Of a DNA stretch of 64,000 nt, positions 45,207-52,832 are shown piece after piece. The position numbers and the translations under genes were made by a program. Source of the DNA: Labilibacter sediminis (GTDB lineage Bacteria > Bacteroidota > Bacteroidia > Bacteroidales > Marinilabiliaceae); contig NZ_VCHY01000006.1 of the NCBI RefSeq assembly GCF_005877885.1, positions 1 to 64,000 of the forward strand. Reading direction: 5' to 3'. The first letter of the stretch is position 1. Each line of letters opens with the position of its first letter. The notes beneath the pieces are model-generated. The model was not told the origin of the DNA. It was given only the letters and a program-made list of their open reading frames with translations, and ran no database searches.

Positions 45207-45683
45207 ATGAGTAAGAAGAGTATCCTTTTTGTGTGCTTGGGTAATATTTGCCGATCACCAAGCGCAGAGGCAGTAATGAATGCAAAATTAAAACAACATC
45301 ATTTAGAGAGTAAGTACAGAGTTGATTCGGCTGGAATAACAGGGTTTCATGCAGGTGAGCCTGCTGATAGAAGGATGCAAAAACATGCTTTAGCAAGAGG
45401 TTATAATTTAACCAGTATTAGCAGGCAGGTAAGGGCAGATGTTGATTTTGAGGAGTTTGATTATATTATTGGGATGGATGACCAAAATATGATTGACTTA
45501 AAAAGTTTGACCAATTCAAATGAAGATTTAGCAAAGCTTAGCAGGATGACGGATTATTGTTCTGAGTATTCTTATGATTCTGTTCCGGATCCTTATTATG
45601 GTGGAGCGGCAGGTTTTGAGTTGGTGCTTGACTTATTGGAAGACGCTTGTGAGGGATTAATCTCAAAGATTGAAAATGAATAG
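45207..45683 (+). CDS. Low-molecular-weight protein tyrosine phosphatase
   Basis: A 158-aa cytoplasmic phosphatase. The active-site P-loop CLGNICRS puts the nucleophile at Cys 10 and the phosphate-binding Arg at 16. The general-acid motif DPYYGG lies near residue 130. Size and motifs are complete for the LMW-PTP family, which dephosphorylates tyrosine-phosphorylated proteins or small phosphates. It overlaps the next gene (fructosamine-kinase-like) by 8 bp (ATGAATAG), so the two are translationally coupled. The pairing of LMW-PTP with a fructosamine-3-kinase is seen in other bacteria and suggests a link to protein deglycation. Confidence 0.94.
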   Translation: MSKKSILFVCLGNICRSPSAEAVMNAKLKQHHLESKYRVDSAGITGFHAGEPADRRMQKHALARGYNLTSISRQVRADVDFEEFDYIIGMDDQNMIDLKSLTNSNEDLAKLSRMTDYCSEYSYDSVPDPYYGGAAGFELVLDLLEDACEGLISKIENE

Positions 45684-46524
45684 AGCCAACCTTGAAATAT
45701 TAAGTGAAAAAGTAGGCGAAAAACTTCATTTTAAGACCGGAGTAGGAGGTGGATGTATTGCTGATTCCAGTATTGTTGAATCTGAATCTGGAAAGAAATA
45801 TTTCTTAAAACAGGGGTGTGCCGAAGGGATGTTTTCTTGTGAAGCAAATGGCTTACGTGAGATTCAGAAATCAAATACCATAAAAACACCGCATGTGATT
45901 ACTGAAGGGGGTGATTACCTATTGATGGAACTTATTGATCAGGGAAGGAAAACTCCGGAGGCGATGTATAATTTTGGTAAGGCCTTTGGCCAGATGCACA
46001 GAACTACACATGTGATGTTTGGATTTTATGAAGATAACTATATTGGTGCTACTCCACAGGAGAATACCAAGTTAGATACTTGGCTTGATTTTTATTTTAT
46101 TCATCGGCTTTTGTTTCAGTATAAATTAATTGAGAAGAATGGTTATTTAACCTCTGAACTTAAAAGCAAGTTTAAGCATATAGAAAGCAAGCTGCCCGCA
46201 ATTTTATCAGGAAGTGAAGAAGAGCCCGCTTTATTGCATGGTGATTTATGGGCAGGAAATTATCTGATAGACTCTAAAGGGCAGGCTGTGCTGATTGATC
46301 CTGCAGTATACTTTGGGCATCGAGAAGCGGATCTTGCAATGACAAAGCTTTTTGGTGGATTTAGCCCTGAATTCTACGAAGGATATAACGATTTTTCTGC
46401 ATTGCCTGAAGGTTGTTTGTATCGTGAGAATATTTATCTCTTATATCATGTTTTTAATCATCTAAACCTATTTGGAACAGGATATTATTCACAGGCAGTT
46501 AGTTTAATGAATTCTTATTTATGA
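45676..46524 (+). CDS. Fructosamine kinase family protein
   Basis: ATG 45676 is used; the frame could begin at a TTG two codons earlier. The 282-aa product is a kinase-like fold of the fructosamine/ketosamine-3-kinase family. Visible motifs are SGKKYFLKQ (ATP Lys), LLMELI, a catalytic loop ALLHGDLWAGN with the catalytic Asp, and LIDPAVYFGHREADLAM for metal binding. These enzymes phosphorylate sugar adducts on lysines so that they fall off, repairing glycated proteins. Coupled to the upstream phosphatase. Confidence 0.92.
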   Translation: MNRANLEILSEKVGEKLHFKTGVGGGCIADSSIVESESGKKYFLKQGCAEGMFSCEANGLREIQKSNTIKTPHVITEGGDYLLMELIDQGRKTPEAMYNFGKAFGQMHRTTHVMFGFYEDNYIGATPQENTKLDTWLDFYFIHRLLFQYKLIEKNGYLTSELKSKFKHIESKLPAILSGSEEEPALLHGDLWAGNYLIDSKGQAVLIDPAVYFGHREADLAMTKLFGGFSPEFYEGYNDFSALPEGCLYRENIYLLYHVFNHLNLFGTGYYSQAVSLMNSYL

Positions 46525-46545
46525 TTTTGAAAATTATTTTAAGGC

Positions 46546-46579
46546 AAAAAAGTTAGCCTTAGGTATGACTAACTTTTTT
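46546..46579. terminator. Bidirectional intrinsic terminator
   Basis: AAAAAAGTTAG (46546-46556) pairs with CTAACTTTTTT (46569-46579). It lies between convergent genes and can end both. Confidence 0.85.
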
Positions 46580-46596
46580 CTATTTATCTATTCTAT

Positions 46597-47295
46597 TTAA
46601 ATAAAACCTCTTGTTTCTGCAATAATAACCATTAGTTCAACAATCTCATCATCTGTCATTTCCTTACAGTTAAAGCATGCATCATAAAATTCAACATCCG
46701 GAACTCCTTTTTCAAAATAATGCCTAAACTGTTCTCTTCTTCTATCCATTTCCTGAGCTTCTCTCTTTGCCTCAGAAATTGTTAAACCATATTTGTTACT
46801 TATTATTTCAGCTCTCCATTGTAATGGCGCCATAAGCTTAACATGAAAAGACTTTTTAAAGTTTTTGGTAATGGCCTCTGCGGCTCTACCTACAATAACC
46901 ACATTGCCCTCGGTAGCAGCAGTATGTATAAAGTTGGCAATGGTATTGTTAATTTTGGAATCACTGGGGTAATATGTTTCAGAGAAAAATAAAGCCAGGT
47001 TATCGAAAAAGCTCCTGTTTTTGTATTCAGAGATATCTTTAATTAGAGATGGGGTTAATTTAAGTTCCCTAGCCGACTCTTCAATGATTTCTTTACTTAA
47101 CCATTTCCATTCAACATTTTTTTCTTGTCGACGAAGCTTCTCTGTTAATACTTCAGATAAATATTTACCAATCCTTTTACCAGGACATCCATATTCTCGA
47201 GAAATAGTAATAACAGGACCCTCAGATTGGATGGCTTGGGTTCCTTCTCTTTTACCTACTCTTTCTCGCATATATTTTAAAAATACATTTTCCAT
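46597..47295 (-). CDS. Cytidylate-kinase-like family protein
   Basis: ATG 47295 is preferred to the in-frame TTG at 47310. The 232-aa protein opens its domain with ITISREYGCPGKRIGKYL, the modified P-loop of the cytidylate-kinase-like family. Further blocks are VVIVGRAAEAIT and HVKLMAPLQWRAE, and the C-terminal helical part has FYDACFNCKEMTDDEIVELM. The family is widespread in Bacteroidota and Firmicutes; its true substrate is not well established. It is distinct from the housekeeping Cmk. Cytoplasmic, single gene. Confidence 0.85.
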   Translation of the reverse strand: MENVFLKYMRERVGKREGTQAIQSEGPVITISREYGCPGKRIGKYLSEVLTEKLRRQEKNVEWKWLSKEIIEESARELKLTPSLIKDISEYKNRSFFDNLALFFSETYYPSDSKINNTIANFIHTAATEGNVVIVGRAAEAITKNFKKSFHVKLMAPLQWRAEIISNKYGLTISEAKREAQEMDRRREQFRHYFEKGVPDVEFYDACFNCKEMTDDEIVELMVIIAETRGFI

Positions 47296-47557
47296 AGTCG
47301 TGTAAAACAATAGTTTAATTAATTGAAAATATAGGGAGAAAAACTTAAATGGACAAGAAAATTTATAAGTATAAATGTGGGCAACAGGATGTTTTAACTT
47401 GTTATTGTTTTTGTTGTAAATAGTTAATATTATGGATTTGTAAAAGAAAGGTGTTGACCTAATTGCTTGAGTTAGAAAAGGGATGAATAAAGATTTTGTG
47501 TTTGAAATATTATTGGAGCTTTTTGATATAATAAGTTAACAATCAATCTATTTTTAC

Positions 47558-47566
47558 TACTTTTGC
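47558..47566 (+). promoter_or_regulatory. Promoter -7 box for the 86-aa protein gene
   Basis: TACTTTTGC, an exact match to TAnnTTTGC, 25 bp before the start codon. No clear -33 TTTG at normal spacing. Confidence 0.55.
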
Positions 47567-47591
47567 AGGCATATACGTATGCATCAATTAA

Positions 47592-47852
47592 ATGGCTAAG
47601 AAAAAAGGAATCAAGAATAATAAGTCGGAGGAAAAAGTGCTGAGTGTTAGTTCGTTAAAGAGAATTCATCGGACGGCATTTTTATTAAACGACAAAGAAA
47701 GAGAAGCCATTGATTCTTATTGCAGGAAGAATAAAATAAGAAATAAATCTAAGTTTATGCGCGAAACCTTAATGCGCATCGTGATGGATCATTTTTTAGA
47801 GGATTATCCTACTTTATTTGATAAAAAAGATATGGATAAAATTAAAGTCTGA
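47592..47852 (+). CDS. Small conserved basic protein, possibly DNA-binding
   Basis: An 86-aa protein with a Lys-rich N terminus (MAKKKGIKNNKSEEK), then SSLKRIHRTAFLLNDKEREAID and NKIRNKSKFMRETLM. The strand-helix-helix pattern recalls ribbon-helix-helix proteins, where the last segment would be the second helix. It resembles a small hypothetical family I associate with Bacteroidales. It has its own promoter. Function unknown; DNA binding is an inference. Confidence 0.75.
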   Translation: MAKKKGIKNNKSEEKVLSVSSLKRIHRTAFLLNDKEREAIDSYCRKNKIRNKSKFMRETLMRIVMDHFLEDYPTLFDKKDMDKIKV

Positions 47853-47889
47853 TTTTTCCTGTTTTATTCTCTATTCTTTATTTCTAATA

Positions 47890-48384
47890 CTATTTTATTT
47901 CAAGCTTATTTACCCAATTGCTAAGTCTGTAATCTGTCAGGTCAGGTTCGTTATCTTCATCTAATGCCAAGCCAACAAAACTACCGTTCACTACGGCCAA
48001 CGATTCTGAGAAATCATATTCATCAACAGGCCATTCTCCCTTAAAAAAGCATCCTTTATCTTTAATAAGTTCGTATAATTTTCCCATGCCATTACAAAAG
48101 GTGTCTGGATAAGTAAATTGATCTCCTAAGCCAAATATAGCCACTTGTTTACCTTTTAAGTCAGTTTCCAATAAGGTATCTACAAAGGTCTCAAAATCAT
48201 CCTGGAGGTTTCCTACGCCCCAGGTTGAGGTGCCCAGAATTAAAAAATCATATTTTTCAATATCTGATTTCGAAGCTTGCTCAACCGGATTAAGCTCCGC
48301 GTCAGAAATTAAATCGTTTAGTTTTTCTGCAACAAAACGTGTGTTTCCAACAGATGATCCGTAAAAAATGCCTATTTTTTTCAT
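47890..48384 (-). CDS. fldA: Flavodoxin
   Basis: A 164-aa FMN-binding electron carrier. The phosphate-binding loop GSSVGNTRFVAEKL lies at about 9-22. The FMN-flanking loops are TSTWGVGNLQDDFE (Trp) and GLGDQFTYPDTFCNG. The length fits the long-chain group. It replaces ferredoxin in low-potential reactions, including some radical SAM enzymes. Its start codon lies directly at the end of leader element C4, so expression may depend on that element. Confidence 0.93.
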   Translation of the reverse strand: MKKIGIFYGSSVGNTRFVAEKLNDLISDAELNPVEQASKSDIEKYDFLILGTSTWGVGNLQDDFETFVDTLLETDLKGKQVAIFGLGDQFTYPDTFCNGMGKLYELIKDKGCFFKGEWPVDEYDFSESLAVVNGSFVGLALDEDNEPDLTDYRLSNWVNKLEIK

Positions 48385-48550
48385 GCGTTTATAATTTTCA
48401 ATTACTGCATGCCTGCCCGACGCAGGCGGGGAACTCCCAAGAAAATTTATTATTCACCAAGGTTTCACATTTAAAGGTGCTCATGAATACTTCGTATTTC
48501 ATTCGCTTGTGTGTAAACATGAATAATTAAATTTTACATGGTCGTTTCAT
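48385..48550 (-). repeat. Family C leader element, copy C4, abutting the flavodoxin start codon
   Basis: Read on the minus strand it starts ATGAAACGACCATGTAAAAT like C1 and shares the following TTTACACA-CAAGCGAATGA stretch. About 48 extra bases then follow, then TTGGGAGTTCC, the palindrome G4, CATGCAGTAATT, and an A/T tract ending at the flavodoxin ATG. Its opening frame is MKRPCKI followed by a stop, identical to C1. Confidence 0.72.
48411..48430. repeat. GC-rich palindrome, copy G4, inside C4
   Basis: GCCTGC (48411-48416) pairs with GCAGGC (48422-48427). It separates GAGTTCC from CATGCAG, which are contiguous in C1, so it looks like an insertion. Confidence 0.7.
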
Positions 48551-48610
48551 AAGTCTATTTTATAGTAGGGAATAAACAACTGCGCTATGCAAAGGTTCAG
48601 TCATGTTTTA

Positions 48611-48805
48611 TTAAACCTGCATTATGTATTAGAACTTCGTCATGAACATTGAAAACACGACCTGCCAGCCGGCAGGCTGGTAAAACAAGGCTTTACTGAG
48701 ACGAGGCATAGCATCGTTCTGGTGAGTTGAAGTGAAGCAACAAAGTGTCTTGATTTGAAGTGATATCAATGTGTAATAGATTTTCTAATGCATAAAGCGG
48801 GTTAA
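48611..48805. repeat. Family A palindromic element, copy A3 with a 20-bp insertion
   Basis: Almost identical to A1: same ends (AACCTGCATTATGTATTAG and CTAATGCATAAAGCGGGTTA) and same centre. It differs by exactly 20 extra bases at 48661-48680 (palindrome G5). Confidence 0.8.
48661..48680. repeat. GC-rich 20-bp palindrome, copy G5, inserted in A3
   Basis: CCTGCCAGCCGGCAGGCTGG sits between ACGA and TAAAACAAGG, which are adjacent in the A1 copy. It can fold in two alternative hairpins (CCTGCC/GGCAGG or CCAGCC/GGCTGG). Confidence 0.75.
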
Positions 48806-48825
48806 AACGGTCGTTAAGCGTATTT

Positions 48826-49467
48826 TTATTTTTTTCTGATAATAAAAATACCATCTCTAAATGGAAAAATAACTTTTTCAACCCTGTTATCCTCTTTTAC
48901 CATTTGGTTAAACTCAAGAATACCTTTTGTGTAGTTATCGTTGGGATCCAGCTTTTCAACAACTTTGCCGTCCCACAGTATATTGTCGGCCAAAATGTAA
49001 CCACCCGGATTAAGCATATCAAATACCTGCTTATAATAGTTAGGGTATTGACGCTTATCGCCATCCATAAATACCAAATCGTATTTCTTATTTAAAGTAG
49101 GCATAATATCCATGGCATCACCAATGTGCATATTAATTTTATCGGCAAGGCCCGATTTATTAAAAAATGATTTGGTAAATGGTTCTATTTCATCATCTAT
49201 TTCAATGGTATCTATAATTCCGTCTTCAGGTAGTGTTTGAGCCATACAAATACAAGAATACCCGGTAAATGTCCCTATTTCAAGAATGTTTTTAGGCTGA
49301 ATCATATTACAAATCATTTTTAGTATCTGACCTTGCAAATGACCGGATAGCATTCTGGGACGAAGAATGTGAAGATGGGTTTTTCTGTTTAGCTCATAAA
49401 GCAGCTCATCTTCCGGATCGATATGATCTAATATGTAATTTTCTAAATCAATTGACTGACCAAGCAT
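48826..49467 (-). CDS. Class I SAM-dependent O-methyltransferase
   Basis: A 213-aa methyltransferase of the catechol/caffeoyl-CoA type. Motif I is ILEIGTFTGYSCICMAQ, followed by IDTIEIDDEIEPF and DLVFMDGDKRQYPNYY (metal and catalytic Asp), with GGYILADNILWDGKV near the end. Homologues include TrmR, which methylates 5-hydroxyuridine in tRNA, but small-molecule substrates are equally possible. It lies 9 bp downstream of the M16 peptidase gene and is in its operon. Confidence 0.92.
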   Translation of the reverse strand: MLGQSIDLENYILDHIDPEDELLYELNRKTHLHILRPRMLSGHLQGQILKMICNMIQPKNILEIGTFTGYSCICMAQTLPEDGIIDTIEIDDEIEPFTKSFFNKSGLADKINMHIGDAMDIMPTLNKKYDLVFMDGDKRQYPNYYKQVFDMLNPGGYILADNILWDGKVVEKLDPNDNYTKGILEFNQMVKEDNRVEKVIFPFRDGIFIIRKK

Positions 49468-49476
49468 GGTATACTT

Positions 49477-50697
49477 TTAAAGGTAAATAAGTTGCGATAA
49501 ATGATCCGGATTAAAGCATTCATTGGCTATGTCCATTAGGTCAGATGCACTTAATGAGTCAATCTTTTTGTACACGTACTCCAACGAATCTACCTTATTA
49601 TAGAGAAGAAAGCTTTTGCCAATGTTTAGCATCAAACTTTCCTTGTTTTCCGATGATATGGCTATTTGACCTTTTAATTGTCGCTTTGCCTTATGGAGTT
49701 GCATTTGACCAAGCTTTTGGTTTCTTAGCAAGTCCAGTTCTTTATGTACCACTTTAATACTTTTCTCTACATTCTTCTGGTCGGTACCAAAATATACTGA
49801 AAAAACTCCTGTGCCATAAAAAGGAGTGTAGTTCGATTCTATATTATATGCAATACCTCTTTTTTCACGTAGCGACATATTTAGTCGGCTATTCATTCCG
49901 GGGCCACCCAGTAAGTTGTTTAATAAATGTAAGCCTAAACGATTGGGGTGATTATAGTCGTAGGCTGTACCACCAATGATAACATGACTTTGATAAGTGT
50001 CTTTATCTGCTTTTATAATTGTCGGTTTTGAAACTTCAATGGGTTTACGTTTAACAATGCGCCTGTTTTCAGGTATGTCACCAAAGTATTTTTCAGCAAG
50101 TTTAATAACGCGTTTAAAATCATGATGACTGATTGAACAGAATACGATTTGATCGGTGTGGTAATTATTGCTGATAAAGTCAAAAATATTTTCTCTATTG
50201 AAAGACTTTAATGCTTCGGGTGTTCCTAATATATTTCTACCAATAGGATGGTTTGGGTATAAAAGTTCTTCGAAATCATCAAAAATTAATTCCGCAGGAG
50301 AATCTTTATATGAATTTATTTCATCAATAATGACTTCTTTTTCTTTAATCAATTCTTTTTCGGGAAAGATGGAATGAAAGGTAATATCAGAAATAAGTTC
50401 CATTGACCTTTCATAGTCTTCCTTTAAAAAGGTAGCATATATACATGTTTCCTCTTTGGTAGTGTAAGCGTTTAATTCACCACCAACATCTTCCATTCTG
50501 CTAAGAACATGAAATGCTTTACGTTTTTTTGTACCCTTAAAAACAACGTGCTCAATAAAATGAGCCATACCGTGTTCATTTTCTTTTTCATCGCGCGACC
50601 CTGCATTTATAATCATACCACAATAGCCAACTTCACTGCTTTCTTGCTTGTGGATAATTCTAATTCCGTTATTTAACGTATGTGTATTAAAAATCAT
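49477..50697 (-). CDS. M16-family zinc metallopeptidase
   Basis: ATG 50697 gives 406 aa; an upstream TTG at 50718 falls inside the promoter box and is rejected. The inverted zinc motif HFIEH lies at 46-50 within GMAHFIEHVVFKGT, and the distal Glu in the KEVIIDEI block near 120. The C-terminal M16 half is present (GGPGMNSRLNMSLREKRGIAY). No signal peptide, so it is probably cytoplasmic, like the processing-peptidase-type M16B enzymes. First gene of an operon with the methyltransferase. Confidence 0.93.
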   Translation of the reverse strand: MIFNTHTLNNGIRIIHKQESSEVGYCGMIINAGSRDEKENEHGMAHFIEHVVFKGTKKRKAFHVLSRMEDVGGELNAYTTKEETCIYATFLKEDYERSMELISDITFHSIFPEKELIKEKEVIIDEINSYKDSPAELIFDDFEELLYPNHPIGRNILGTPEALKSFNRENIFDFISNNYHTDQIVFCSISHHDFKRVIKLAEKYFGDIPENRRIVKRKPIEVSKPTIIKADKDTYQSHVIIGGTAYDYNHPNRLGLHLLNNLLGGPGMNSRLNMSLREKRGIAYNIESNYTPFYGTGVFSVYFGTDQKNVEKSIKVVHKELDLLRNQKLGQMQLHKAKRQLKGQIAISSENKESLMLNIGKSFLLYNKVDSLEYVYKKIDSLSASDLMDIANECFNPDHLSQLIYL

Positions 50698-50714
50698 GAA
50701 AAAAATATTGGAGT

Positions 50715-50723
50715 GCAAAAGTA
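50715..50723 (-). promoter_or_regulatory. Promoter -7 box for the M16 peptidase operon
   Basis: On the minus strand TACTTTTGC, an exact TAnnTTTGC match, 17 bp before ATG 50697. It decides the start in favour of that ATG. Confidence 0.6.
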
Positions 50724-50785
50724 CTAAAGAACAGCGTATTTCAATATTTTTATGGAAATTTTAATGCAGAAATTTTAAAAATGAT

Positions 50786-50816
50786 TTTGCAGGAAAAAAT
50801 CTTTGTGTATATTTGC
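50786..50816 (+). promoter_or_regulatory. Promoter for the tRNA-Phe genes
   Basis: TTTG at 50786-50789 and TATATTTGC at 50808-50816, separated by 18 bp. Both boxes match the Bacteroidota sigma consensus. tRNA starts at 50875. Confidence 0.7.
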
Positions 50817-50874
50817 ACCGCCTTACAGAAAAGGCGTTCCTGCTGAAAGCAGTAGTGAAGATTAAAAAAATGCT

Positions 50875-50947
50875 GGTACCATAGCTCAGTAGGTAGAGCA
50901 ATGGACTGAAAATCCATGTGTCCCTGGTTCGATCCCAGGTGGTACCA
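50875..50947 (+). tRNA. tRNA-Phe (GAA), copy 1
   Basis: 73 nt fold into a complete cloverleaf: acceptor GGTACCA/TGGTACC, D arm GCTC/GAGC, anticodon arm ATGGA-CTGAAAA-TCCAT (anticodon GAA), T arm CCTGG-TTCGATC-CCAGG, discriminator A. CCA is not fully encoded. Confidence 0.98.
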
Positions 50948-50994
50948 CATTTCAAAATATTATTCTGTTAACAAACAGACCTCGAAAAAAACGG

Positions 50995-51067
50995 GGTACC
51001 ATAGCTCAGTAGGTAGAGCAATGGACTGAAAATCCATGTGTCCCTGGTTCGATCCCAGGTGGTACCA
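50995..51067 (+). tRNA. tRNA-Phe (GAA), copy 2
   Basis: Identical in sequence to copy 1 and exactly 120 bp downstream. The 47-bp spacer has no promoter box, so both are probably cut from one transcript. Confidence 0.98.
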
Positions 51068-51070
51068 CTT

Positions 51071-51106
51071 AAAAGACCAAAAGATGAATTTCTTTTGGTC
51101 TTTTTT
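51071..51106 (+). terminator. Intrinsic terminator of the tRNA-Phe transcript
   Basis: AAAAGACCAAAAGA (51071-51084) pairs perfectly with TCTTTTGGTCTTTT (51091-51104). Confidence 0.92.
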
Positions 51107-51292
51107 CGTTTTAATACCTTAATTGTTTGCGGTTTCTCGGATCATTCTTATCCCTTCCTTACCTAGAGTACAGTAGTTTGTATCTTTGTTAAAGAAAGTA
51201 GTTTGTGTTTACTATTTAGTATTTTAAAATGCAATCCTTTCTTATTATCTCTATAGCTGCTTTGGGTTTGCGTTGTAACAAAATGCGATATA
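51107..51292. other. Gap between tRNA terminator and 11-bp repeats
   Basis: No gene visible. Together with the repeat array and the DNA to 51628 it forms a roughly 520-bp non-coding stretch. Confidence 0.5.
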
Positions 51293-51380
51293 ACTCACTA
51301 TAGATTCACTACAAACTCACTACAAACTCACTACAAACTCACTACAAACTCACTATAAAGTCACTATAAAGTCACTTAAA
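51293..51380. repeat. Eight tandem 11-bp repeats
   Basis: Units with consensus ACTCACTACAA begin at 51293, 51304, 51315, 51326, 51337, 51348, 51359 and 51370. The three central units (51315-51347) are identical and the flanking ones drift to ACTCACTATAA and AGTCACTTAAA. The last unit with the following bases can form AAAGTCAC/GTGACTTT. No coding frame. Confidence 0.9.
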
Positions 51381-51628
51381 GGTGACTTTGTGCTGTATTT
51401 ATTGTGAATTGTTTGAAACTTAATACTGATTTGCAGGCGAAGCAATTTCGAAGCAATTCTGAATGAATATACCCTTAATTTATGCTTTTAGCGGATAGGA
51501 TGAATTGCTGTTTCATGGAAAAAATAATTTTCAGGATTTAGATTGGTGTTTTTTTGGGGGGATGTATTTTAAAAGTGTAAAAAAACATTAAAGGTTAGTA
51601 TAATTTTAGGGTTTGGTCAGAAAAAGTA

Positions 51629-51637
51629 TATTTTTGC
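51629..51637 (+). promoter_or_regulatory. Promoter -7 box for the PAS/MCP-like gene
   Basis: TATTTTTGC matches TAnnTTTGC, 27 bp before the start codon. A TTTG at 51612 is closer than the usual spacing. Confidence 0.5.
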
Positions 51638-51664
51638 CGTCTGTTATCCTAAAAAAAACAACCT

Positions 51665-52648
51665 ATGTTACTTTGTTTTATTACTTTTTCGTTTGTTACC
51701 CTGTTGTTTTTCTTCCTATTGTTAAGAAAAAATAGAAAATTGAAAAAAGAGATTGTGTCCTTGGGGCAAAAGCATCATCATGTTAATGATGAGCTAAAGG
51801 TTTCTGATGTGGATTCTGAAAAACAGGCTGAGATGGAGCGTTTATCTATAGTGGCAAAACAAACGGATAATGCGATTATGATTATGGATCCGGAGGGTAA
51901 CATTCAGTGGTTAAATGACGGTTTTACCAGAATGTACGAATATACTTTCGAGCAATTTATTCGTATTCGAGGAAGCAATATCTTGCAAACTAGTTTTAAT
52001 CCAATGGTTCGTCAATGTATGGAGCAATGTATTCATACTAAAAGGCCGACATATTATGAAGCTATTAATGAAACACCATCGGGCAGAATGATTTGGACTC
52101 ATACTTCATTGACTCCTGTTTTAAATGAAGATGATGAGATAATACATATTGTAACTGTAGATTCTGATATTAGTAAGCGTAAAGAGGCAGGAGATGCGTT
52201 GGTAGAAAGGGTAGATCAATTGACCTATAAAATTGCACAGTTGTCTAAACAACAAACGAATTTGATGAGTTTTACACATGAACTAATGGATGAGGTAAGT
52301 CGATCAAATCAACGTATCAATGAAACAGACCGCATTGTTAATTTTATTCAGGAAATGTCGGATAAGATTAAGATAATGGGTTTAAATGCCTCTATTGAGG
52401 CACAGTATGTAGGAGAAAAAGGAAATGGCTTTAAGGTGATTTCCAGCGAAATTGTACATATGAGCGACGAAACCAAAAGGTATTCTCGTGAGATATCCGA
52501 AATAGTAAAGCATATTCAAAATTCATCAGAACAGCTTAATAGTGGTAAAGGACATGTTGAGGTGGCTTCGGAAGAATATATGAAAGCGGTTGAGGATTTA
52601 AAGCAAGAAGTTAATTTGGTAGAGGATGTGGTGGCTCGATTAAATTAG
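51665..52648 (+). CDS. Membrane-anchored PAS protein with methyl-accepting-type output
   Basis: A 327-aa protein with one N-terminal membrane helix (about 1-21), a short coiled coil, a PAS domain (about 60-180, NAIMIMDPEGNIQWLNDGF, VTVDSDISKRKE) and a compact MCP-like signalling segment (about 190-327). The conserved hairpin tip reads MGLNASIEAQYVGEKG and FKVISSEIVHMSDETKRYS. It is shorter than a chemoreceptor output domain and lacks HAMP. Together with the protein at 29792 it is one of two reduced MCP-like proteins in this window. PAS domains of this type often bind heme or flavin; no specific residue proves it. No Che neighbours. Confidence 0.85.
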   Translation: MLLCFITFSFVTLLFFFLLLRKNRKLKKEIVSLGQKHHHVNDELKVSDVDSEKQAEMERLSIVAKQTDNAIMIMDPEGNIQWLNDGFTRMYEYTFEQFIRIRGSNILQTSFNPMVRQCMEQCIHTKRPTYYEAINETPSGRMIWTHTSLTPVLNEDDEIIHIVTVDSDISKRKEAGDALVERVDQLTYKIAQLSKQQTNLMSFTHELMDEVSRSNQRINETDRIVNFIQEMSDKIKIMGLNASIEAQYVGEKGNGFKVISSEIVHMSDETKRYSREISEIVKHIQNSSEQLNSGKGHVEVASEEYMKAVEDLKQEVNLVEDVVARLN

Positions 52649-52717
52649 TAGTTGTAGTTTGTAAATATAAATACCTCATTAGTGATTTTTAGAGGGATCT
52701 CTTTGGAAAGAGATAAT

Positions 52718-52755
52718 GAATGGTGAGTTTGAGCATGAAGCTCACCATTCTTTTA
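52718..52755 (+). terminator. Intrinsic terminator
   Basis: GAATGGTGAG (52718-52727) pairs with CTCACCATTC (52741-52750), followed by TTTTA. Confidence 0.78.
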
Positions 52756-52805
52756 TACTCTGCTTCAACAATAATACTAGTCTTTTATCTTTCAATTAAT
52801 TCAAC

Positions 52806-52814
52806 TACTTTTGT
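52806..52814 (+). promoter_or_regulatory. Promoter -7 box for ruvX-def
   Basis: TACTTTTGT fits TAnnTTTGY, 18 bp before the GTG start of ruvX. Confidence 0.5.
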
Positions 52815-52832
52815 CCTCTTAAAAATAAATTA

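Noticed and set aside
48339-48530. A 63-codon plus-strand frame upstream of and overlapping flavodoxin
   Set aside because: It is antisense to the flavodoxin start and lies within leader element C4; composition is that of the repeat.
50698-50718. TTG start for the M16 peptidase
   Set aside because: It lies inside a perfect -7 promoter box, so it would not be transcribed; ATG 50697 is used.
51293-51380. The 11-bp tandem repeats as a CRISPR array
   Set aside because: Units are contiguous without spacers and far shorter than CRISPR repeats; no cas genes are present.
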